From NCBI GenBank assembly GCA_033964015.1, contig CM066918.1, forward strand, positions 26,681,387 to 26,745,386: a stretch of 64,000 nt of DNA, in the 5' to 3' direction. Of the stretch, positions 48,801-60,800 are shown in pieces. Within the stretch, counting starts at the first letter, position 1. Every line of letters begins with the position of its first letter. Origin of the DNA: Scolanthus callimorphus. Taxonomy: Eukaryota; Cnidaria; Anthozoa; Actiniaria; Edwardsiidae. A model generated the notes under the pieces. It was given only the letters and a program-made list of their open reading frames with translations, did not search any database and was not told the DNA's origin. The translations under genes were made by a program, and so were the position numbers.

Positions 48801-51800
48801 CTACAAACTGCAACAAGAAGAAAGATCAAGAAAAATCATGATATTTATGTCGAAACAGCAGGAGCGTCGATTAGCTTGTAATGCACGTTCTTCCGGTTGG
48901 AAGAAAGTCAAGTCTGCAATTGCACGGGGTAAATTCAGGGCGTATATCTTTAAAGAGCAAGAAAGAACTAAGAAAATAGTAGAATTCATCGAAAGACGGC
49001 AGAAATGGAGGGAACGGTGTTTTGCAAGATCTTCAGGTTGGAAAAAAGTCAAAGCCGCCATTGCATCAGGAAAATTAAGGGCGTATGTCTTGCAAGAGCA
49101 AGAGAGGACAAAGAAAATCCTGCAATTCATGAACAGACGGCAACACAAGAGGTCTCAATGCTGTGCAAGATCGCCGGGCTGGAAAAATGTCAAGGCCGCA
49201 ATTGCTCTTGGGAAATTCAGAGCATATGTCTTGCAGGAAGAAGAAAGAACAAAGGAAATCCTGCAATTCATGGACAGACGGCTACAGAAAAAGGCCCAAT
49301 GCAAGGCAAAATCTTTGGGTTGGAAGAAATTGAAGGGCGCTATAGCATTTGGAAAATTCAGAGCGTATATATTACAAGAAGAAGGCAGAAAAAAGGAAGA
49401 TTCTGGAATTCATGGAACGACGACAAAAGCAAAGAGCGCAATGCTATGCAAGATCGTCAGGCTGGAAAAAAGTTAAGGCTGCCATTGCGTGTGGAAGGTT
49501 CAGAGCGTATATATTACAGGAACAAGAACGAGCTAGGGAAATCCTAGAATTCATGCAAAGACGTCAGCATAAAAGGCACAGTGCTATGCTACATGTTCTG
49601 GCTGGAAGAAAGTAAAGTCTGCAATTGCTTTTGGGAAATTCAGAGCATATACCTTGCAAGAACAAGAGAGGGCACGAAAAATTTTGGAATTTATGGAAAG
49701 ACTACAGAACAATCGAGCACAATGCTATGCTAAGTCAACAGGCTGGAAGAAAGTCAAGTTTGCCATTGTTCTGGGGAAATTTAGCGCGTACGTTCTACAA
49801 GAACAAGAAGAACCAGGAAAATCATACAGTTCATGGAAAGACGACAGCAAGAAAAGTCCCAATGCAATGCAAGGTCTTTGGGCTGGAAGAAAGTCAAGGG
49901 CGCTATAGCATTCGGTAAATTTCGAGCATGTGTCTTGCAAGAAGAGGAGAGAACACGAAAGATTTTGCAATTCATGGAGAGACGTCAGCATAAAAGGGCC
50001 ACATGCCATGCGAGGTCGTCGGGCTGGAAGAAAGTCAAATGTGCGATTGCATTTGGAAATTTCGAGCGTATATGTTCAAAGAACAAGAGAGAACAAGAAC
50101 AATTCTCGAATTCATAGAAAGACGACAGAAGCAAAGAGCGCAATGCTATGCAAGATCGTCAGGCTGGAAAAAGGTTAAGACTGCTATTGTATTTGGAAGG
50201 TTCAGAGCGTATATATTACAGGAAGAAGAACTAACTCGGAAAGTCCTAGAATTCATGCAAAGACTTCAAAAGAAGAGAGCGCAGTGCAACGCAACGTCTT
50301 CTGGCTGGAAAAAAGTCAAGGCCGCTATTGCGTTTGGAAAATTCAGAGCTTATATAATCCAAGAGCAGGAAAGAACAAGGAAGATCTTAAAGTTCATGAG
50401 AAAACGGCAAAGGAAGAGAGCGCAATGCAATGCTAAGTCTGCGGGCTGGAAGAAAGTGAAGTCTTCAATTGCACTTGGAAAGTTTAGTGCTTATGTCTTG
50501 CTACAACGAGAAAGAGCAAGGAAAATTTGCAGTTTGTGGAAAGACGACAGAGGAAGAGGGCACAATGTCTGGCAAACTCCCCAGGTTGGAAGAAAGTCAA
50601 GTCTGCGATTGCACTGGGGAAATTCCGGGCATATATTTTGCAAGAGCAAGAAAGAAGTAAAAGAATCGTGGAGTTCATGAAGAAAAGACAATTGAAGAAA
50701 GCCAGATGCCGTGCAAGGTCGCGGGGCTGGAAGAAAGTGAAGGCCGCCATTGTGTTTGGGAAATTCAGGGCGTATAACCTGCAGGAACAAGAACGAACAA
50801 GAAAGATCCTAGAATTTATGGAAAGATGTCAGACGAAAAGGGCGCAGTGCTTCGCAAAATCGTTAGGCTGGAGGAAAGTCAAAACGGCGATAGCTCTGGG
50901 GAAGTTCCATGCACATGTCTTACAGGAACAAGAAAGAACAAAGAGAATCCTCGAATTCATGAAAAGGCGACAGCAAAAAAGGGCACATTCTATTGCCAAA
51001 TCTTTGGGTTGGAAAAAAGTTAAGGCCGCAATAGCACTTGGAAAGTTTAGAGCGTACATCTTGCAAGAAGAAGAAAGGACAAAGAAGATTCTGGAATTCA
51101 TGAAAAGAAGACAACAAAAGAAAGCCAGCTGCTTCGCGAAGTCGGAGGGCTGGAAAAAAGTCAAGTTTGCTATTGCTATGGGGAAGTTCAAAGCGTACAT
51201 CTTGCAAGAACGAGAGAGAACAAGAAAAATCCTAGCATTCATTCAAAGACGTCAGCGAAAAAGCGCGCAGTGTTATGCAAGATCGTCGGGTTGGAGAAAA
51301 GTGAAGGTCGCTATTGCGTTTGGAAAGGTCAGAGCGTATATCTTGCAAGAACAGGAAAGAACAAAGAAAATCCTTGAATTCATGGAACGACAGCAGTCAA
51401 AGAGGGCGCTTTGCTGTGCAACATCTCTAGGGTGGAAAAAAGTCAAGTCTGCAATTACACTGGGGAAATTTAGAGCGTACACTTTGCAAGAACAAGAGAG
51501 AACGAGGAAAATCGTACAATTTTTGGAAAGACGGCAACAGAAGAGGGCACAATGCGTCGCAAATTCTTCAGGTTGGAAGAAAGTCAAGTATGCTATCGCC
51601 CTTGGAAAATTCCGAGCCTATATCTTGCACGAGCAAGAAAGAACTAAGAGAATCCTAGAATTTATGGAAAGAAGCAAATGGACAGATCTAGATGCCATGC
51701 AAGATCACCGGGTTGGAAAAAGCTGAAAGCCGCCATTGCATTTGGGAAATTTAGTGCATATAACCTCCAGGAACAAGAGCGAACAAGGAAAATCCTGGAC

Positions 51801-54800
51801 TTCATGGAAAGACGTCAGAAGAAAAGAACTCAATGTTATGCAATATCGCCTGGATGGAAAAAACTCAAGACTGTAATTGCTCTAGGGAAATTCCATGCAT
51901 ATGTCTTGCAGGAGCAAGAAAGAACAAGAAGAATCCTCGAATTCATGAGAAGGCGACAGCAAAAGAGTGCACAATGCAATGCTAAATCTCTGGGATGGAA
52001 GAAAGTTAAGGGTTCAATAGCATTGGAAAATTCAGAGCCTACATCTTGCAAGAAGAAGAAAGGAAAAAGAAGATCGTGCAATTCATGAAAAGAAGACAGC
52101 AAAAGAGTGCGCAATGTAATGCCAAATCTCTGGGATGGAAGAAAGTTAAGGGTGCAATAGCATTCGGGAAATTCAGAGCATACATCTTGCAGGAAGAAGA
52201 AAGGACAAAGAAGATCGTGCAATTCATGAAAAGAAGACAAGAAAAAAGTGCACAATGTAATGCTAAATCTCTGGGATGGAAGAAAGTTAAGACTGCAATA
52301 GCATTCGGGAAATTCAGAGCATACATCTTGCAGGAAGAAGAAAGGAAAAAGAAGATCGTGCAATTCATGAAAAGAAGACAGCAAAAGAGTGCGCAATGTA
52401 ATGCCAAATCTCTGGGATGGAAGAAAGTTAAGGGTGCAATAGCATTCGGGAAATTCAGAGCATACATCTTGCAGGAAGAAGAAAGGACAAAGAAGATCGT
52501 GCATTCATGAAAAGAAGACAACAAAAGAGTACACAATGCAATGCTAAATCTCTGGGATGGAAGAAAGTTAAGACTGCAATAGCATTCGGAAATTCAGAGC
52601 ATACATCTTGCAGGAAGAAGAAAGGACAAAGAAGATCGTGCATTTCATGAAAAGAAGACAACAAAAGAGTACACAATGCAATGCTAAATCTCTGGGATGG
52701 AAGAAAGTTAAGGGTGCAATAGCATTCGGGAAATTCAGAGCGTACATCTTGCAGGAAGAAGAAAGGACAAAGAAGATCGTACAGTTTATGAAAAGGCGAC
52801 AAGAAAAGAGTGCACAATGCAATGCTAAATCTCTGGGTTGGAAGAAAGTTAAGGCTGCAGTAGCATTCGGGAAATTCAGAGCCTACATCTTGCAGGAAGA
52901 AGAAAGGACAAAGAAGATCGTGCAATTCATGAAAAGAAGACAAGAAAAGAGTGCACAATGCAATGCTAAATCTCTGGGATGGAAGAAAGTTAAGGCTGCA
53001 AACATTCGGGAAATTCAGAGCGTACATCTTGCAGGAAGAAGAAAGACAAAGAACGTGCAATTCATGAAGAATACAAGAAGAGTGCACAATGCAATGCAAT
53101 CTCGAAGAAAAATGCAATAGCATCGAAAAGACAAAAGAAGAAAGGACAAAGAAGACGTACATGAAAAGAAGACAACAGCGACGAGCTTATTGCAAAGCGA
53201 AATCCTCTGGCTGGAAGAAGGTGAAATCAGCTATATCTCTTGGAAAATTCCATGCCCACGTACTACACGATGAAGAAAGAGCGAGAAAAGTGGTTGAATT
53301 TTTGGAAAAACGAGGGTACCATCAGACAAAGTGCCGAGCTAAATCGGTTGGATGGTGGAAAGTGCGATCTGCAATTGACAGAGGACTCTTTAAAGAATTC
53401 CATAGAAAGACAGCGGAGAAAACAGATACTGTGTCACAATTATTTATTGACATGGGAGTGTCAGACAAATGGAAACAAGTAAAAACGGCAATGGAAAGAG
53501 GGACCCTTAAAGATCTAATGGATGACAAGGAAGTACCAGTTTCTCAAACTGATCAGACTAGCACTGAATCCAAACCAAGTACTCAAAAGCCAGAAGAAAG
53601 TATGTTTTCCAGATTTTGGTCTAAGGTAACAGAAAACACGGCAGATACAAAGCACGATAGCCAAAAGAACGAAGTATGTCTGACAAAACACAAACTGATG
53701 TACCACAGGCAAGTGTAGTTGCTGGAAGGTTGGGTGTAACGAAAGACCTTCATAAGGAGGGAAAACAAGAAACGAAAACCCAAGCACCGTCGACTGAGGA
53801 AGAAGAAACTTCCTTATCTTCTTTACTTGGTCGATTCAGATCCTCTTTCCTTTCGGACAAGCCTGATGCAAAGAAGCAAGAAAAGGCTAAATCGAAAGCT
53901 AGCATTGAAACAAAGCACAGATCATCTCCTAGAGATGCGCGAAGGAAGCGAAAAGATAACACAGGGAAATCAAGTAAAAAGCAGCCACCCTCATACGGGT
54001 ATGGATTTAGGACGTTTGAAATTAGACAAGATGCTATAAACCAGTTTGTTAACACAACTGAGCAACTGGTGCAAAAAATAGAAACTAAGGAGGAGAGAAG
54101 AGCAAGAAAAAGAGATGAATTAAGACAAAAATCTCAACCAAAGTCTGACATCAAGATGAGAAATGTTTCTGGCAAAGACAGATTTATTGTTATTGTGAAA
54201 AAAGTAATAAGAGCAAACAAAGTCGCCAAAATGGCTCAACCCGCTGAAAAATCAAATAAAATAACGGGTAAAGAAAAGTTTATTTTGGCCGTGAAAGCAG
54301 TAATAAGAGCAAACCGTATAGCCAAATCCAGTCAGAAAGGTCCAACCATCAAAGGAAAGGCAAGATTCATTGTTGTGGTTCGAGCGGTAATTCGAATGAA
54401 TCGCATGGGTAAAACTAGTCAAGGGGACAAGTTGCGTGGAAAAGCAAGATTTGTTTGGGCTATTAAGTCTGTCATAAGAGCAAACCGAATGGCCCAGGAT
54501 GGAAAGAAATTATGCGGAAAAGAACGAATTCTGTCGAGCTGTTATGAGCTGATGCGAGCTGTTATTAGAGCAATCGAATGAGCAAAGGAAGAAGGAACTG
54601 GGAAAGCCAGATTTATTGCAGCTGCTAAAACAATCATCAAGACAAATCGTTTAGCAAAAGCCGAAAGGGAGAAGAAGTTATCTGCAAAGGAAAGATTTAT
54701 TTCAGCTGTGAAAGCGGTTATAACAGCTAATAGGCTAAACAAGAAAGAAGGAAAGAAAGGAACTGGAAAGGCCAGATTTATTGCGGCTGTTAAAACAATC

Positions 54801-57800
54801 ATCAGGACAAATCGAATAACAAAAACCAGGAGGGACAAGAAAATATCTGGAAAGGAAAAGTTTATTTCCGCTGTGAAGACGGTCATAAGAGTCAACCGAC
54901 TGGAAAAGACTGAGCAAGGAAAGAGAGTAACTGGAAAGGCCAGATTTATTTGGGCTGTGAGGGCTATCATTAGAATACAACGCGCTGCCGCGAAAAAGAA
55001 GCATTCACATAAGCAAGTTGCTGCTGAAAGTCGGCATGCAAAACCACAAGACTATGAGTCTGGGTACAAAGGACCATACCAACGTCGTTTTGAAGCCAGA
55101 GAGGCCGAAAGATTGCGAAGGGACAATCGTAAACCAGAAGTCAAGTCTACGTTTAACATACAAGAGTCACCGTTGGACGGAATCAGCGAAGAGGCTCTGT
55201 TTGCAGTGGTTGAAGAAGATTCGAAAAAGGCTGCTGCAATGTTAGATTACAGAGGTCCTTATCAGAGAAAGTTTGAGGCGAGGGAGGCGGAACGAAAACT
55301 AAGTGCCACATTACGGAGGCAGAGAACCGAACAGCGTTTACCTAAGAAGAAAGGAAGTAAAGAAGCTGACCCGTGGTCTGAACGAATGGCCCGTATTAGT
55401 CAAAAGATGTATGAAGCGGAACGGACGAAGTCTGTAGATGTGGGCAAACAGGCTGGCAAAGAACCTGGCAAAGAACCTGGCAAGGGAAGTGAACATAAAG
55501 TAAGGAAACCTCTTCAACGCCAACCCTCTTCAAAAGAAAAGGCAACTGGAAAAGCAACGTTCGTCTTGGCTGCTAAAGCTGTCGCAAAAACAGAGAGCGG
55601 AGCTAGACAAGCAGGGTCTTCAGCTCAAGTGAAAACAGGTAGAGAAAGGGCAACCACAGGTTCTGCTGATCAATCAACCGCCAAAAAGCTACCGAAACTT
55701 AAAGAAACTGTTATACAAGCGGAGCAGCTAAAACAGCTTGCACATCAAGAATTTGTAAAGCAAGATATTTTACCAGGAAAGAAAGTGGATGCAACAAGCG
55801 CCTCTGGTTTTCCGAAAACTGTGGCAGAAAATGCTGAGTTTGAGGAAACGAAGAAGGAGAGACCACTAAGGCCTTCGCCTCTTCTACCGGAAGAGGTTCT
55901 GATATATATGAATATAAAGGACCTTACCAATTGCGATTTGAAGCAAAAGAAGCTGAAAGGCTAAAAAGAGAAATGTCGAAACATCAAGACAGTCGAGGCA
56001 ATCGTCAATCCCATGACAACGACAATGCCGTAGAGGTTGGAAAAGAAGAAGAACGGGAAACTCAAAGGTACAAAGGACCGTATGAAACACGCTTTGAAGC
56101 AAAGGAAAGACAAAGACAGCTTGCTAAATTGAAAGAACAAAATGCTGCTTCAAGTCGTCTAAAAAGAGGTTCCAGCCGAGACGAACATTCTGATGTGTGG
56201 TCTGAGAGAATGCTTCGAGTCAACAAAATGGCGAAAGAGGCGGAAAGAATGAAAGCTGGAGACTCTACGCAGAATGAAAAATCAAGTTCGCCTAACATAT
56301 CTCGACCTGTAGCAGCAACTCGGGAAGCAAGATTAGCGAGTCAGATTAGCATAAAGAGGGACAAGGACAAGAAAGACGAAAAGCAAGTAGTGGAACCCCA
56401 ATTAGTAAAGTTGAAAGAAAAGGAGCAATTGCCTGAACAGTCTCACTCGGAGCAAAGTACAAGGAGTGAGCTTGGTGTTGACTGCTCCAAGGCTGCTCCA
56501 AGTCGACTAAAAAAAGGTTCCAGCCGAGACGAACATTCTGATGTGTGGTCTGAGAGAATGCTTCGAGTCAGCAAAATGGCGAAAGAGGCAGAAAGAATGA
56601 AAGCTGGAGACTCTACGCAGAATGAGAAATCAAGTTCGCCTAAGATATGTCGACCTGTAGCAGCAACTCGGGAAGCAAGATTAGCGAGGCAGATTAGCAC
56701 AAAGAGGGAGAAGGACAAGAAAGACGAAATGCAAGTAGTGGAACCCCAATTAGTAAAGTTGAAAGAAGAGCAATTGCCTGAACAGTCTCACACGGAGCAA
56801 AGCACAAGGAGTGAGCTTGGAGTTGACTGCTCCAAGGCTGCTCCAAGTCGACTAAAAAAAGGTTCCAGCCGAGACGAACATTCTGATGTGTGGTCTGAGA
56901 GAATGCTTCGAATAAGCAAAATGGCGAAAGAGGCAGAAAGAAACAAAGCTGAAGTCTCTACGCAGAATGGGAAATCAAGTTCACCTAAGATATGTCGACC
57001 TGTAGCAGCAACTCGGGAAGCACGCTTAGCAAGGCTGATAAGTACAAAGAGGGAGAAGGACAAGAAAGACGAAAGGCAAGTAGTGGAACCCCAATTAGTA
57101 AAGTTGAAAGGAGAAGAGCAATTGCCTGAACAATCTCACGCGGAGCAAAGCACAAAGAGTGAGCTCAGAGTTGACAAAGGACCCCATCAACGCGAATTTG
57201 AGGCTAAGATGGCTGCATTAAAAAAAGAACAGCAATTGATGGCCACTACTTATCCTGAAGAGCGAAAGGGACAAATAAAAAAGCATCAAATTCATCAAGA
57301 GTCAAAAGATAGTAGTCAAAACTTTGTTAGAAAGCACGAGATTGATGACACATTTAAACAACAACAGGATTTACCAGAAGAGCAGCACCTAAGACAGCAG
57401 GAAGTGAGCCAAAGTTCACCTGAACAGGCTGGAATGTCTGGCACCACGAGAAGAGAAGCTGGACCGATAAGTAAATCTGGACAATCTTCGCAATCTACAA
57501 GCGTGCATGCAGAAAAAGGAATGGGATCTCCCCTTGGAGCAAGTGAGAATGAGGAGAAGCAGCCAAGTGAAACTGGGGAGGTGTCCAAGGAGAACGAAAA
57601 GGAAGATACAAAACCTCCGCCTAGTAAAACTGAAAAGCCTAAAGAAACTACTACATCGGAAACTGTAGCTGGGCTTATTAAGTGGGGGAGATCATGGTTT
57701 TCTTAGGATAGAAGTCATACCGTGATTGCAAAAAACAACAGGGTTTAAGCAGTCGCCCTTTCAGAAAAAAATAAATTCGAAAATCTGCGTCGTGGTTAGT

Positions 57801-60800
57801 AGTACCGCCAAGCGTACTTCACCAATGATCAAGGGAAGAAAAGTCGCGATTGTGGATTCGTTATGTTGCTATGACAACGAACAGCTCTACCCCTCCCCTC
57901 CTAACATCTCTGCAGCTGTCACGTGAACAAGTTGTTGTAGCAAATATCTGCTTTTATCATTGCGACTGAAGTTCGAGGTCATGCATTGCGTGTATGCGTG
58001 CGCTTACGGCGAGATTTAAAGATAGACCTAAAGAATGAACAGCGTGATAGAAAATCGCTTGAAGATGAGTCACTTTGATTCAGCCACGCAATAATATTAA
58101 GATTATAATGAACGTGCTGCTATAAAACCCGGTAAGCAGTGCTAGCCTTTTAGGGATATCCCATACTGTTTTTGGATCTCCCGCGCATACATATATATCT
58201 GAGAATGCAGTAAATGTAAATAGCGCAGTGACTATACCCGGTTAAAATATTTAAGATTGGAAGGTGAAAATTTTTTTGTTTTTATCTTCTTGTTTTGTTT
58301 ATATGTAAGTACACAACGTAATTTGGCATTCTTTAATTGTGATTTCTTAATATAAATAAAGCTATAGAAGTCTACAGAATGTAGTATTAAAACGAATCGA
58401 CGCCCCACAACTCAAATGCCTTAAGGGGTGAAATTATAAGATGTAAAAAAGTCGAATTATTTATTATGAAATGAAATCAACGGCTTCTTGCATCTTTCAT
58501 CTTTTTTTTGCAAGCGTTGTACATTGTAGTGGAGCTACTGCTCTAAGCTAATTATTCTTCAAAGAAATAAAAACAAATACAGAAATATGCAAGAGGCCGT
58601 TGGCTACTGTAAAGCTAAAAGCAAACATGTAACTTTGTAAATAAAATCTAGATGAAATTCATGCTTTCTTCTCTTTGTCGTCTTCTGGACAGTTTCTGTT
58701 AAGGTCCCCACCCAACAATAACACATCTGTTTATATTTCATTTCAAAGATTTTATTGCTTTTTATATTATTACATTTCAATGATAATTTACTAATGGCAT
58801 TTCCTAATGTGACAGGATTACATTCCAATTGAGATCCCAAAACTTAACGGAAGCTTTGGCCTCAATGTTACGGTAAGAATACTGAATACTAAAAGACACT
58901 TACGACTTATAATGAATACTTATACTGAATACTGAGTGAATACTGAATACTAAGGATTTGAATGCTAAGAAGGGTTCTTACTGCGTGGTTAAACCCACTA
59001 TCCCGTAAAACTACTTTAGTGACCTTTGGATTTGATGAATGCAGATTTGGCATTTCGTATTTTGTCTCGTGTTTTTCAGCTCTATTCATGCAGCAACTAT
59101 TACAAATGGCGAGTTAAAAGAAAACGTTTTTCAAGTTTGATAAAAACTGCAGCCCTTTAGGAACACTGGAAAATAAATAGCAATCTCAGAACTAATAAAC
59201 AAGTCTTCGTTTGGGTGGATCTTGTTTGTTTTACTCTAGTTGCGAATATTAAGATTAAAAAAATCGCTGAGGGATTCTTCCATTGTAAACAATATTATAC
59301 CCAATTATATTGTATTAAAGTGTCACCGTATTGTAAATTGAAACTAGCAGGGAAGAGAGAGGACTTACACAAGAAACAACATGCCAAATTAACAAGAATA
59401 TCAACAAAAGGAAATGGAAATTAATGTTTCAGGCAAATTGCTAGATGAATGAAACTTTGTCATTTACGAGGAACTCCAATCGATGAGATTTCCACAGCGC
59501 TTATGAATTATTAATTGGTACAAACACCTGCGTATAGGTATGAAAAACAAAGTTCTTCACAATTTCTAACTCCTTCGTTTGGATTCATTGCTCCATATCA
59601 GTGGGCAACGATGAAACTTACCCCCGATTTCGGCTAACGGAGATGGTAACACTGATTGGTTTAGTCTAGAACAAATCCAAGAAAAGCAAAACCTCTTATC
59701 AGATGATTCACTCCATATAATATCTTATGTGTCTGGAGTTACAATTCTGTTGATTCCGAGTTATTGTGTTTTTCAACAATTTTTCTCCATAGAATATTTT
59801 TTGAAAGCTTTAAAGGTTCTGTTTGTGAATATTTTTAATGATTACCTGAAAGGACCAACAGCTGCATTAGTTCTCGTTGCTGAATTATTAACAATGAAGA
59901 ATACGGAATGGAAAACATTCTGCCGAATTCACAACCTTATCTAGATCAATCGATAATTCCTTCAGTTATCAAATCAAGAAATTAAGAGGAAAATGATGAT
60001 TTATTATCAGAAAAAGTCATCAGGACTTAACAGCCTTGTGCGCTATAGCGTTTGACAAACATCGGAAACTTCAAAAACTTTGCTGTCAAAACTAATAACC
60101 TTCGACACCCCGAATTTTTGTTTGAAGTAAATATTTTGCACCCCAAAATGAATTGGAACTATCAGAAACTGCTACAATAAAATACATCATAATTTATCTC
60201 TCTTGAAGTTTTTGTCTAAAGAATTGTTGTTCTTCTATGTACGTTCTGTGTGAGTCATTGAAATAAAATTGGTCATCGTAAAATTTAAAAAAGCCATAAG
60301 GAATTCAATAACATGATTCGGGATTTGGATAGGTAGCAAATGAGGCAAAGACATTTCGTGTTTTCAGAATATTCCATCATTATGCGTTTTTGAGAAATAT
60401 CAGAGTTGAAAATGTAACTTTTTCTTATACGCTACTTTGAACGAATGACCAGCCTTTCTATCCTAAGATAGGTAACTATCTTTGTTATATCAACGGTAGA
60501 ATTTTGTGACTAATTGTTTCCTTTTTTCCTATAAGATCGACTAATTATGTTTGTTTTTAATACTCGGACTCTTGACAAGCATAAAGGACGCCTTCGAGAC
60601 TGAGCGATAATCGAAAATTGTGCGAGCAAATGAAGGGTTGTCATTTGTATATAAATGCTGCTGATTTTTGCAAATGAGATGGATGTCTTATTTTTGGCGC
60701 AACTCATTTGGTCGCCGCTATGAAAATACTCAAGAAATTTTGTTAATTGTCAGATGTTATCGACAATGTAAAATAAAGTACTCAAAGTCAACAGAATAAC

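Noticed and set aside
50484..53162. Long antisense open frames (up to 235 codons) across the 141-bp array
   Set aside because: They arise because every unit repeats the same antisense codon pattern. Composition (Phe/Leu/Cys/Ser-rich) mirrors the Lys/Arg/Glu-rich sense frame, and they break where the sense frame is damaged.
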